Source: Ruminococcus sp.
Lineage (GTDB): Bacteria > Bacillota > Clostridia > Oscillospirales > Ruminococcaceae
Direction: 5' to 3'
Length of the DNA stretch: 64,000 bases
NCBI RefSeq assembly: GCF_017549005.1
Contig: NZ_JAFYYT010000053.1
Coordinates: forward strand, 43,149-107,148
The notes under the pieces were generated by a model. That model saw only the letters and a list, made by a program, of their open reading frames with translations, had not been told where the DNA came from and ran no database searches. The translations under genes were made by a program, and so were the position numbers. The number at the start of each line of letters is the position of its first letter. The stretch's first letter is position 1. Below are positions 50,663 to 58,168 of the stretch, one piece after another.

Positions 50663-51100
50663 TTATTCTTCTTCGATGATCTTCTTGGTATCGGCAACGA
50701 TCTCTGCAAGCGTAGTCTTTTTCAACTCATTTTCAAGAGCCGACTGAGCCGCTTCAAGTCTGCCGTCCATGACCTTATGTATATTCCGTCCCACGGGGCA
50801 TTTCGCATTGGGGTTCTCATGAAAGCGGAAGAGTCCGTCATCGTCCGTGCATTCTACAGCTCTGTAAACATCATACAGCGTGATCTCGCTTGTGGGCTTG
50901 GCAAGGTGTGCGCCGCCGCTGCCCTGACGAGTTTCTACGATTCCTGCCTCACGGAGCTGTCCGAGGACATTGCGGACGATCACCGCATTCACGCCCGTAC
51001 TGCCCGAAAGGAAATCGCTCGTTACACGCATCTCACCGTCGAAAACCTCGATACAGGTGAGGATATGAACTGCCGCTGTAAATTTACTTGTAATCTGCAC
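50663..51100 (-). CDS. Rrf2-family regulator (YwnA-like)
   Basis: 145 residues. Winged helix with KFTAAVHILTCIEVF, VTSDFLSGSTGVNAVIVRNVLGQLREAGIVETRQGSGGAHLAK (about 25-68), the Rrf2 wing. Only one cysteine follows (NAKCPVG, about 100), so it lacks the three-Cys iron-sulfur cluster of IscR/NsrR; it fits the YwnA/SaiR-type group that may sense thiol oxidation or electrophiles. Second gene of the operon starting with a YwnB-like protein, the same pairing as ywnA-ywnB in Bacillus subtilis. Confidence 0.9.
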   Translation of the reverse strand: MQITSKFTAAVHILTCIEVFDGEMRVTSDFLSGSTGVNAVIVRNVLGQLREAGIVETRQGSGGAHLAKPTSEITLYDVYRAVECTDDDGLFRFHENPNAKCPVGRNIHKVMDGRLEAAQSALENELKKTTLAEIVADTKKIIEEE

Positions 51101-51117
51101 GAATGATCATCTCTTTC

Positions 51118-51747
51118 TTATTCTCTAACTACGCTGATGCGCTGACCAATGTGACCGCCTTTTTCAATCTCGTCAACCATAGCAACTGCATAGTCTGCAT
51201 AGCTGATAATGCTCTCGCCCTTGCTGTTGAGAGTAAGTTCTTCGCCTGCAAGGATGTATTTGCCTGTGCGTTCGCCGTCAGCCTGAAAATCTCCTGCGGG
51301 GCTGATGTAAGTCCACTTGACATCATTACGCTCACGGAGTTCGCCCAGAGCTTTAGCCATAGCAGCCGCAAGGGGCTTGAAGATCTCAGGGAAATCAGCA
51401 CCGTCAGAAACGCAGGCGGTATGCTCGGCATTCACATAAAGACTTCCTGCACCGCCGACAACGAGCAGTCTTGTATCCGTTCCCGAAAGAACATCACAGA
51501 TGTGTTTCAGAGAAGTGGAGTGCTGACCGAGCGTTTCGGGAGTCCATGCACCGAATGCGTCCACAACTGCGTCGAAGCCTGCGAGGTCAGCCGCTGTCAG
51601 ATCGAACAGGTCTTTTACGATAGCATTCTGCGCTGCGGACTTGTTCTCGCCTTTGACAACTGCGGTAACGTCGAATCCTCTGTTTACAGCCTCTTTAACG
51701 ATGAGCTGTCCTGCCTTGCCGTTTGCACAAATAACTGCGATTTTCAT
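51118..51747 (-). CDS. NAD(P)-binding atypical SDR (YwnB-like)
   Basis: 209 residues. Rossmann start MKIAVICANGKAGQLIVKEAVNRGFDV with the G-x-x-G-x-x-G variant N-G-K-A-G-Q, then VVDAFGAWTPET (about 84) and VVGGAGSLYVN (about 115). Belongs to the NmrA/flavin-reductase-like atypical SDR group lacking the YxxxK pair in usual form. First gene of the five-gene operon ywnB - rrf2 - PNPOx/Fd - macro - sirTM. Confidence 0.87.
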   Translation of the reverse strand: MKIAVICANGKAGQLIVKEAVNRGFDVTAVVKGENKSAAQNAIVKDLFDLTAADLAGFDAVVDAFGAWTPETLGQHSTSLKHICDVLSGTDTRLLVVGGAGSLYVNAEHTACVSDGADFPEIFKPLAAAMAKALGELRERNDVKWTYISPAGDFQADGERTGKYILAGEELTLNSKGESIISYADYAVAMVDEIEKGGHIGQRISVVRE

Positions 51748-51789
51748 AGTGAATACCTCCTAAAGTATAACATAAATGTGGGTTTCTGT

Positions 51790-51873
51790 AAAGTTGTAAC
51801 ATCGTTTGTTTCAACTTTCTGACATTAGTATATCACAAGAACTGAAAGTTGTCAATATTATTATTACAACTTT
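51790..51873 (-). promoter_or_regulatory. operon promoter with Rrf2-type half-sites
   Basis: Minus-strand TTGACA (51850-51855), 17 bases, TATACT (51837-51842) with TG extension. Four copies of a half-site surround it: AAAGTTGT (51790-51797), CAACTTT (51822-51828), AAAGTTGT (51845-51852) and ACAACTTT (51866-51873). The inner pair overlaps -35. Probable sites for the Rrf2 protein. Confidence 0.7.
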
Positions 51874-51920
51874 GACGAAGTGCATATAATTTCATGAGAT
51901 TTATGCGCTTATTAAACAAA

Positions 51921-51943
51921 AAAGGAGCGCATTGCTCCTTTTC
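51921..51943 (-). terminator. terminator of tetR (51945-52526)
   Basis: AAAAGGAGC / GCTCCTTTT stem with GCATT loop, then T6 on the minus strand. Confidence 0.8.
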
Positions 51944-51944
51944 A

Positions 51945-52526
51945 TCATTTATCGCTGTCCAGTATCTCCTCGCTCTTGTAGCGGTATCCAGCAAATGCTT
52001 CTTTCATAAAATCAGGTGTCTTTTCGTAGAGAAAAGCTGACATCTTCTCGACGTTCATTTCAAGTGTTTCATAAATCAGCTCATAAAAAACGCCCATAAC
52101 ACCATGCATATGATATTTTAGCTGAACCATCTGCTCTGCTGACAGTTCCTCTCCCGTGACCTCCTTCACGATCTTCTTCGCATTCTGCAAATTGAAGTTG
52201 AACATATATGTGTTGACGGCATTTTGTGAATGATCGTTGTATGCTCGCTGATAGAAAATGCGTCTTGCTACCAGATGATTCGTCATCTCTGTAAGTCGTT
52301 GCGGAGAGTAATCTGGCTCGGCATCACCAACGATATAGGCAAAATCATGCAGGAACACCCACGCAGCCAGCTCATACTTATCGTGGAAATGATAGTAAAA
52401 GGTCTGCGGAGTCGTTTCACATCGCTTGCAGAGGTCAAGCACTCTGACCTTATCAAATGGTTTCTCCTGCAATATTTCTTCCAATGCGTCTGCGAACATC
52501 AGCTTTGTACGGTCTTTCATAGTCAT
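51945..52526 (-). CDS. TetR/AcrR-family regulator
   Basis: 193 residues from ATG 52526, with GGAGGT about seven bases upstream. HTH: DRTKLMFADALEEILQEKPFDKVRVLDLCKRCETTPQTFYYHFHDKYELAAWVF (about 5-55). The C-terminal helices (TGEELSAEQMVQLKYHMHGVMG) form a ligand domain of the TetR_C_8-like group. Divergent from four redox genes starting at 52698, its probable targets; the intervening inverted repeat TTGATA-N12-TATCAA is a candidate operator. Confidence 0.9.
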   Translation of the reverse strand: MTMKDRTKLMFADALEEILQEKPFDKVRVLDLCKRCETTPQTFYYHFHDKYELAAWVFLHDFAYIVGDAEPDYSPQRLTEMTNHLVARRIFYQRAYNDHSQNAVNTYMFNFNLQNAKKIVKEVTGEELSAEQMVQLKYHMHGVMGVFYELIYETLEMNVEKMSAFLYEKTPDFMKEAFAGYRYKSEEILDSDK

Positions 52527-52584
52527 GGCTGTGACCTCCTTTTTCATCTGATTATATCATAGATTTTAGAAAATGTAAAGTATC

Positions 52585-52637
52585 TTGATAGAACTGCATT
52601 TTTATCAATTGAAATTGGAACAATCTTATCGTATAAT
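52585..52637 (+). promoter_or_regulatory. promoter and TetR operator of the flavodoxin/nitroreductase operon
   Basis: TTGAAA (52609-52614), 17 bases, TATAAT (52632-52637). The inverted repeat TTGATA (52585-52590) - N12 - TATCAA (52603-52608) lies directly upstream of and abutting -35. Confidence 0.65.
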
Positions 52638-52697
52638 AGAATTACAGAAAAACCGATCAAGATCAAAAAGATCTTAAACTAACTACGAGGTGAGATT

Positions 52698-53336
52698 ATG
52701 AAAACAATCATTATCAACGCAAGTCCGAGAAAAAACTGGAATACGGCACAGCTCCTGAAAGAAGCACAGAGGGGAGCTGAATCCGTCGGCGCAGAAACAG
52801 AGTATATCGACATCTTTGACCTGACCTTTACGGGATGCCGTTCATGTCTCGCCTGTAAACGGAAGGGGGCGGAGCGCAATAAGTGCTATTGGAAAGATGA
52901 CCTTTCTCCGTTGATTGAAAAGATTCTCGCAGCCGATGCAGTCATTATCGGTTCTCCGATCTACTTTGGTCAGCCTACCGCTTCTTTCCGTGCATTGTGG
53001 GAACGCCTTGCATTCCCCGTGCTTTCCTATGACGGTCAACCGATAAGCTACTATGACAGCAAGCTGAATGTCGGCTTTATCTGGACGATGAATGCAACTC
53101 CCGAATATTATGAAAACGGCTTGAAGCCCACGCTTGCAGTTACCGAAAATACCGCTCCGATGTTCTTCCACGGCGAGGTAAGGTCTTATGCGGCACTCGA
53201 CACTTTGCAGGTCAGCGATTACAGCAAATACAGTATGGGTGCATTCGATGAGCAGGCGAAGAAACAGCGCCATGATACACAATTCCCGATAGATATGCAG
53301 GAATGTTTCAGGATGGGAGCTGATTTCAGCAGATGA
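52698..53336 (+). CDS. flavodoxin-fold NAD(P)H reductase with Cys motif
   Basis: 212 residues. MKTIIINASPRKNWNTAQLLKEAQ (phosphate loop), GCRSCLACKRKGAERNKCYWKDD (about 47-68) with a C-x-x-C-x-x-C / C cluster, AVIIGSPIYFGQPTASFRALWERL (about 82-105) flavin contact. Quinone/nitro reductase or iron-sulfur flavoprotein family. First gene of a four-gene rightward operon; overlaps the next start by four bases. Confidence 0.88.
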   Translation: MKTIIINASPRKNWNTAQLLKEAQRGAESVGAETEYIDIFDLTFTGCRSCLACKRKGAERNKCYWKDDLSPLIEKILAADAVIIGSPIYFGQPTASFRALWERLAFPVLSYDGQPISYYDSKLNVGFIWTMNATPEYYENGLKPTLAVTENTAPMFFHGEVRSYAALDTLQVSDYSKYSMGAFDEQAKKQRHDTQFPIDMQECFRMGADFSR

Positions 53337-53848
53337 AAAAGATTCTGATACTCAACGGCTCTCCCCACAAAAACGGCAGTACGGCTTCACTCGTAAAAGC
53401 GTTTACCGAAGGCGCAGAAAGCACAGGCAACGAGGTCAGTGAGCTTTATTTGCAGAGCATGAATATCGGTGGTTGTCTTGCCTGTGAAGCTTGCAGCAGG
53501 AACGGCGGACAGTGTGTTCAGAAAGACGATATGGAAAAGGTAAATGAAGCCTATCTGTGGGCTGATGTGATCGTGTTTGCTTCTCCTATGTACTGGGGTA
53601 CGGTCAGTGGACAGCTCAAAGTCTGTATCGACAGGCTCTATGCGCTCCAGAACCGCATTGGCTATGCAGATATGTCTAAGCAGTATAAAGAAACGGCTTT
53701 TATCATGACTGCTCGGGGCGGATACTATAAGCAAGCACTTGATTTTTATCACATTTTCACCGATGTTATGGGCTGGAAGAACTGGGGTACTGTCCTTGGA
53801 AAGGGCAAGGAAGATGAAGCCCGAAAACTAGGTGCATCTATCCACTGA
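53333..53848 (+). CDS. flavodoxin-fold NAD(P)H reductase with Cys motif
   Basis: 171 residues. MKKILILNGSPHKNGSTASLVKAF (phosphate loop) and GGCLACEACSRNGGQCVQKDDM (about 46-67) with the same cysteine pattern; VIVFASPMYWGTVSGQLKVCIDRL (about 79-102). A paralogue of the preceding gene, though not a recent tandem copy. Coupled by a four-base overlap. Confidence 0.9.
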   Translation: MKKILILNGSPHKNGSTASLVKAFTEGAESTGNEVSELYLQSMNIGGCLACEACSRNGGQCVQKDDMEKVNEAYLWADVIVFASPMYWGTVSGQLKVCIDRLYALQNRIGYADMSKQYKETAFIMTARGGYYKQALDFYHIFTDVMGWKNWGTVLGKGKEDEARKLGASIH

Positions 53849-53862
53849 AAGGAGAAATGACT

Positions 53863-54381
53863 ATGTTTAACAATTTTTTGGAGCTTGCCGAAGCAAGGTA
53901 TTCAGTCAGACAGTATTCGGACAAACCGATAGAACAGGAAAAGCTCGACCGTATCCTCCGTGCAGGACAGGTCGCTCCGACTGCCATGAACGCTCAGCCA
54001 CAGCGGATATTGGTTCTGAAAAGCAATGAAGCGGTAGCAAAGATCAGAACGCTGACACGATTTCACTTCAATGCACCGATGTATCTTTTGATCTGTGCGA
54101 ATACAGCAGAATCCTATAAAGCGGTAGACGGTAATGATTCGGCAGAAGTCGATACCGCAATCGTCACAACACATATGATGATGCAGGCGTTTGATGAGGG
54201 TATCGGCACTTGCTGGGTGCGAGGATTTGATGCAAATATGGTATCGGCTGCATTCGGACTTCCGGAGCATATAGAGCCTGTTGCATTACTGCCGATCGGC
54301 TATCCCGCAGAAGATGCAAAGCCCTATCCGGGCGCACATGAAAAACGCAAGCCCATAACAGAAACCGTCAAATATCTTTAA
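53863..54381 (+). CDS. nitroreductase-family protein
   Basis: 172 residues from ATG 53863, eight bases after AGGAG; ATG 53857 would be only two bases away. ELAEARYSVRQYSDKPIEQEKLDRILRAGQVAPTAMNAQPQRILVL (about 5-50) is the FMN-binding start of nitroreductases with R-x-S-V-R and A-P-T-A-x-N-x-Q-P. A shorter class B type protein; FMN-dependent NAD(P)H reductase of nitro compounds, quinones or enones. Confidence 0.93.
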   Translation: MFNNFLELAEARYSVRQYSDKPIEQEKLDRILRAGQVAPTAMNAQPQRILVLKSNEAVAKIRTLTRFHFNAPMYLLICANTAESYKAVDGNDSAEVDTAIVTTHMMMQAFDEGIGTCWVRGFDANMVSAAFGLPEHIEPVALLPIGYPAEDAKPYPGAHEKRKPITETVKYL

Positions 54382-54398
54382 TACAGGAGGTAACCACT

Positions 54399-55217
54399 AT
54401 GAACATTATGATAACAGGAGCCGCAGGAGGATACGGCAGCTATGCGATCAATTTCTTAAAGGAGTTCGCTCCGAATGACAACATTATCGCCCTTGTGCGT
54501 GATAACGGCAAAAAAGCCGACCTCGAAGCAAAGGGCTTTGAAGTCCGTGTGGCTGATTATTCCGATCTGTCGGGAATGACAAAGGCTATGGAAGGTGTTG
54601 ACCGTCTGCTGTTTGTTTCCGTTCCCGTATTCGATCTGCAAAAGAATGTGGTCGAAGCAGCAAAGGCAAGCGGTGTGAAATATATCGCCTACACAAGTAT
54701 CTGCGAACCGCAGTATCATAAATTCGGTTTGGAGATCAATCACAAGCAGACCGAGGAGCTTATCCGTCAGACAGGCATTCCCCATACATTCCTGCGTAAT
54801 GGCTGGTATCTGGAAATGATGATGCCCTATCTTGAAGCAAGTGCTAAAATGGGCGCTTTTCCGTACTATGCAGGAGATGCTAAGGTGGCTTGAGCAGCAA
54901 AGCGTGACCTTGCCGAAGCAGGTGCAAGAGTGATCGCTTACGGCTGTGATGAGGAGATACTGGAGCTTTCGGGCAATGCCGTGACCTATGCAGAGCTTGC
55001 AAGATCTTCGGGAAAGGATATGGAGATCAAGCCTGTCAGCCGCAATGAATTTATGGCTGTTATGGCAAGATCGGGTATCCCGCAGATGGGAATGATGCTC
55101 GCCCAGAGTTATCAGGACTATGCGGTCCAGGGCAGCAATGGCGAGGAAAAGCTGACCTCTGCCGTGCTTGAAAAGGTCATCGGACATAAACTGTTGACGG
55201 CAGCGGAGATGATATAA
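54399..55217 (+). pseudogene. NmrA-like NAD(P)-binding protein with a nonsense codon
   Basis: 272 codons from ATG 54399 (AGGAGG upstream). Rossmann start MNIMITGAAGGYGSYAIN; then VDRLLFVSVPVFDLQ, KYIAYTSICEPQ and TGIPHTFLRNGWYLEMMMPYL, as in NmrA/quinone-oxidoreductase (QOR2)-type proteins. The frame is stopped by TGA at 54891-54893 between AKVA and AAKRDLAEAGARV; where relatives have Trp, one base change (TGG to TGA) explains it. The rest continues intact to 55217 (LSGNAVTYAELARSSGKD, LTAAEMI). Either a recent null allele or a sequencing error; a GTG at 54930 could restart only the C-terminal part. Confidence 0.85.
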
Positions 55218-55257
55218 CTCCACTTTGAACCCATTGGATTCAAAGTATATGATAGAG

Positions 55258-55287
55258 AAGCTCTCAGTAATGGGAGCTTTTTCTTTT
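55258..55287 (+). terminator. terminator of the TetR-controlled operon
   Basis: AAGCTCTC (55258-55265) / GGGAGCTT (55272-55279), then TTTCTTTT. Confidence 0.85.
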
Positions 55288-55349
55288 ACTGCCGATTGAC
55301 CTTTCGCTGGTTGTATGGTAGATTATATACTGTCTTCGATAATCATATA

Positions 55350-55427
55350 TTGACATATTCTGCAATTAGCGATATAATGTAAACAAAGCAATGGTGCTGT
55401 CAATAATAACAGCACCATTATTTTTTC
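55350..55427 (+). promoter_or_regulatory. promoter followed at once by a terminator hairpin
   Basis: TTGACA (55350-55355), 17 bases, TATAAT (55373-55378); expected start near 55385. From about +6 the RNA forms ATGGTGCTGT (55391-55400) / ACAGCACCAT (55409-55418), ten pairs, followed by TATTTTTTC. The GGAGG of the next gene lies seven bases after this hairpin. Transcripts should terminate in the leader unless something intervenes. Confidence 0.7.
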
Positions 55428-55439
55428 GGAGGTATCGTT

Positions 55440-56144
55440 ATGAAAAAAGCCCCAATCATAGGTATTGTACCGCTTATTGACTGCTCAAAAAACAGCTATT
55501 GGATGCTTCCTGGATATTTCGGTGGTATCATTGAGGCTGGCGGACTTCCTGTAATGCTTCCGTTGACAAGTGAAAATACACATATTGAACAAATCACAGA
55601 AATGTGCAGCGGATTTTTGTTTACAGGAGGACAGGACGTAAGCCCTGAAATTTATTCGGCAAGAAAAATAGGTGCCTGCGGAGAATGCAGTCCCGAACGT
55701 GACGCTATGGAAACGCTTCTGCTGAAATATGCAATGCAGATTAATAAACCTATTCTAGGAATATGCCGCGGTATTCAGTTCATCAACGCTGCTCTCGGCG
55801 GAACTCTCTGGCAGGATATCCCTTCACAATTTTCGGACACAGTTACACATTGTCAGAAACCACCGTATGATGTTCCTAGTCATGAAGTATATATAGATAA
55901 AGGAACTCCTCTGCATGAGCTGCTTAAAAAACTTGAGCTTCCTGTCAACAGCTATCATCATCAGGGCATACGTTTGCTGTCAGAGGAGCTCAAAACTATG
56001 GCAAAAGCCCCTGACGGCCTTATTGAAGCCGTTTATTCGCCCAAGCATAAGTTCTTATGGGCTGTGCAGTGGCATCCTGAATTTTCTTATGCGCGAGACG
56101 ATAATAGTCTGAACATTTTCAAAGAATTTATCAGGCACTGCTAA
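55440..56144 (+). CDS. class I glutamine-amidotransferase-like hydrolase (PuuD/peptidase C26)
   Basis: 234 residues, GGAGG before ATG. IIGIVPLIDCSKNSYWMLPGYFGGIIEAGGLPVMLP, GFLFTGGQDVSPEIY (about 58-72), nucleophile Cys in LGICRGIQFINAALGGTLWQDI (about 103-124), and VQWHPEF (about 210) supplying His and Glu. This is the gamma-glutamyl-gamma-aminobutyrate hydrolase family, which cleaves gamma-glutamyl bonds. Monocistronic behind a leader terminator. Confidence 0.92.
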   Translation: MKKAPIIGIVPLIDCSKNSYWMLPGYFGGIIEAGGLPVMLPLTSENTHIEQITEMCSGFLFTGGQDVSPEIYSARKIGACGECSPERDAMETLLLKYAMQINKPILGICRGIQFINAALGGTLWQDIPSQFSDTVTHCQKPPYDVPSHEVYIDKGTPLHELLKKLELPVNSYHHQGIRLLSEELKTMAKAPDGLIEAVYSPKHKFLWAVQWHPEFSYARDDNSLNIFKEFIRHC

Positions 56145-56637
56145 TCAATAAGGTTATTATGAAAACGCTATAAATGGCCAAAAGGCAAAATTTTCTGCCG
56201 CGGAAAAGTCCGCAGCCTCTTTTATAAGATGATTATTTATGGTAATGAAAGATATCATTTTTCATTCCTTGTTCTTGGTTGTAGTTATAGTTGTCGTGGA
56301 AGTTGTTGTGGTGGATGCAGTGAATGAAGCCGGCTGTTTTTTATACATCTATCTTATTGAAATCCTGAACATTTACCCTGCAAATCTTTTTAGTCTTTTC
56401 ACAGTATTGTTTCCTCTGTCTACATTGATACACTTCATATTGTCCCTTGATACTGCCTAAGAGTTCGTTCGTAGAGCTAAACAGGAGCCTATACCAATAG
56501 ACCACGGTCTATTGACACAGCGAAAAACTGTTTCACAGAAATGGTATTTTCTTTTTTGAAACATTGCAATGAAAACGGACACCCTATTGAAATATGATTG
56601 GAGCCGGTCACCCGGCTCCTTCTTACATTATATATAC
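56145..56637. other. gap with hairpins and possible gene scraps
   Basis: A weak hairpin GCGGA-AAAG-TCCGC (56200-56213) with CTCTTTT follows the amidotransferase, and GGAGCCGG / CCGGCTCC (56600-56607, 56612-56619) forms a strong one next to the resolvase fragment. A 73-codon open stretch at 56239-56460 has very hydrophobic, Val-rich low complexity and no ribosome site; I do not call it a gene. Confidence 0.5.
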
Positions 56638-56933
56638 TTTCTTTCGTATTCTTTGAGCCTGCGGTAAAAGGTGTTGGCACGCAGGCCCATCTCTTTCTGA
56701 AACCATACAGCCGTAATAGTACCAGACTTCCACTGCTCATACAGCTGCCCAAACTTTATCCAGTCGATATCTATAGGTTGTCTGCCTTTATACTTACCCA
56801 GAGCCTTGGCTATAGCAATGCCCTCGCGCTGGCGCTGTAATGTCTGTTCGCGTTCAAGCTCGGATAGTGCTGCAAATATAGATAGGACGAACCGTCCCTG
56901 CGGAGTGTTGGTATCAATGTTGCACTGTTACCG
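56638..56933 (-). pseudogene. C-terminal part of a serine resolvase/invertase
   Basis: Minus strand, no start codon: TPQGRFVLSIFAALSELERE, QTLQRQREGIAIAKALGKYKG, RQPIDIDWIKFGQLYEQW, TFYRRLKEYERKYI stop. This is helix E and the DNA-binding helix-turn-helix of Tn3/IS607-type serine resolvases; the catalytic Ser part is lost. It is cut at about 56933 where a different gene fragment starts. Confidence 0.8.
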
Positions 56934-57260
56934 GAATAGCCTGAACTTACGCGGACTTTGGGCATAGCGTCCCTCATTCCGCTAAGTAAAGAACACTGTT
57001 TGTTGAGCTGCGGAAGAAATACGAGAATCTCGTCGATTGTCATATCAAAATCCGGAACAATAGTTGTTGTGTTGAACACATTTAATGCGTGCTTGAGTTT
57101 GCGTATCTTTCTCTCGACCTCAGCCTGAGCGTCACGCATTTCCTTGAAGTTATACTTTGGACGAACAGATTCGATGTCCTCCTGAAGCGCTGCCAAAAAA
57201 TCTCCGCTGACCATTCTGCGGAGACGATAGGATAAACTCTTTCAATTCACTTCCTGTCAT
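56934..57260 (-). pseudogene. N-terminal part of an unknown helical protein, frameshifted
   Basis: ATG 57260 (MTGSELKEFI, GGGAGG upstream) runs into another frame near 57220, where RRMVSGDFLAALQEDIE, VRPKYNFKEMRDAQAEVERK, IRKLKHALNVFNTTTIVPD and FDMTIDEILVFLPQLNK follow. This helical family is common on mobile elements of Clostridia but has no assigned function that I know. It is joined at about 56933 to the resolvase tail, so it has both a frameshift and a lost C-terminus. Confidence 0.6.
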
Positions 57261-57346
57261 CAGCAAACCTCCCTGCATTTTCATATATAACTATTACAGA
57301 ATAAAGCCTATGTGGGACTACCTGAAACTAATATTTATATTTTAAC

Positions 57347-57376
57347 AAAAAAATCTCTGCCAAACTCGGCAGAGAT
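57347..57376 (-). terminator. terminator of the 58097-57380 operon
   Basis: ATCTCTGCC (57353-57361) / GGCAGAGAT (57368-57376), loop AAACTC, with T7 on the minus strand. Confidence 0.85.
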
Positions 57377-57379
57377 CTA

Positions 57380-57823
57380 TCATTTTGCAGCGCTTTTCAG
57401 CGCATTTAGTATCTTTTTCTGCACAGGGAATCTCTCTCTGCGCGGACATTTTTTCTCATAAAACTCATACAATGCGGAAGCGTCCTCACGGGACAGCATT
57501 CCCACAAGCTCCGCGGTGAATCCGTGGACCGCGTTCAGGAGCCAGTAAACGCTGACGGGGTCTTTATGCTCGGTCTGAATGCTGTAGATGAACTCCAGCA
57601 CTTCCCTTATATCAGAAGTATCAGGTTTTTCAGCGGCATAATCCTCAAGCATTTTCCCAAGCCGCTCCGAAAAGCGGTCATGGCAGGGATCGTCGGCAAT
57701 TTTCTTCCCGAACCCTAAAAGGCCGTCCGCAGGCTTTTTGCTGCGCTCGAGCTGCTCCACCTCGGATATATACTCATCATAGAGAGCTTTTATGGCAGAA
57801 AGCCCGTTTCTGTATTCACTCAT
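57380..57823 (-). CDS. hypothetical helical protein
   Basis: 147 residues from ATG 57823, six bases after GGAGG. Helical, charged, e.g. AIKALYDEYISEVEQLERSKK, LLGFGKKIADDPCHDRFSERLGKMLEDY, VYWLLNAVHGFTAELVGML and a Cys/Arg-rich KCPRRERFPVQKK near the end. Cytoplasmic; not recognised. It overlaps the preceding membrane-protein gene by eight bases, so they are translated together. Confidence 0.65.
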   Translation of the reverse strand: MSEYRNGLSAIKALYDEYISEVEQLERSKKPADGLLGFGKKIADDPCHDRFSERLGKMLEDYAAEKPDTSDIREVLEFIYSIQTEHKDPVSVYWLLNAVHGFTAELVGMLSREDASALYEFYEKKCPRRERFPVQKKILNALKSAAK

Positions 57824-58097
57824 CGTTTTCCTCCGCGTCTGTTTCGGGAGCTTCATCGGCTAAAGCGGCAGCTTTCATCTCCTTATGGAACTGATTATAG
57901 GTGTAAATGATAAAAGCGATATCTGCCGCCATGAAAATGGCTCCGATGATGCGGCTGACCGTGACGCTCATGGAAGTATTCTCGGCAAAAAATATCTTAA
58001 AGGCAAGATATGCGATATATATTGCAACGACTGCTCTTAATGCCGCACCCTTTCCCGCTTTTGACAGCTTTTCCGTATCATATTTTATCCCGTTCAT
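57816..58097 (-). CDS. small membrane protein with two helices
   Basis: 93 residues. Two membrane segments (about 21-38, VVAIYIAYLAFKIFF, and 48-65, IIGAIFMAADIAFIIYTY), then an acidic tail (DEAPETDAEENDE). Function unknown; operon partner of the helical protein at 57380-57823. Confidence 0.65.
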   Translation of the reverse strand: MNGIKYDTEKLSKAGKGAALRAVVAIYIAYLAFKIFFAENTSMSVTVSRIIGAIFMAADIAFIIYTYNQFHKEMKAAALADEAPETDAEENDE

Positions 58098-58126
58098 ATT
58101 TTCACCTCACAATGCTGTAAACCGAG

Positions 58127-58159
58127 TTGCGGCTCAGGATATTGTTTCCTGAGCCGCAA
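58127..58159 (-). terminator. hairpin after the sugar ABC operon
   Basis: TTGCGGCTCAGG (58127-58138) / CCTGAGCCGCAA (58148-58159), twelve pairs, nine bases after the permease stop; weak T-run on the minus strand. Confidence 0.7.
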
Positions 58160-58168
58160 AAAGTATTA

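Noticed and set aside
54891-54893. TGA as a recoded tryptophan or selenocysteine codon
   Set aside because: TGA ends many intact genes here, no SECIS-like hairpin is evident after it, and a single G-to-A change explains it.
56239-56460. 73-residue Val-rich hydrophobic frame
   Set aside because: No ribosome site, low complexity, in a debris region; could be a small membrane protein but nothing supports it.
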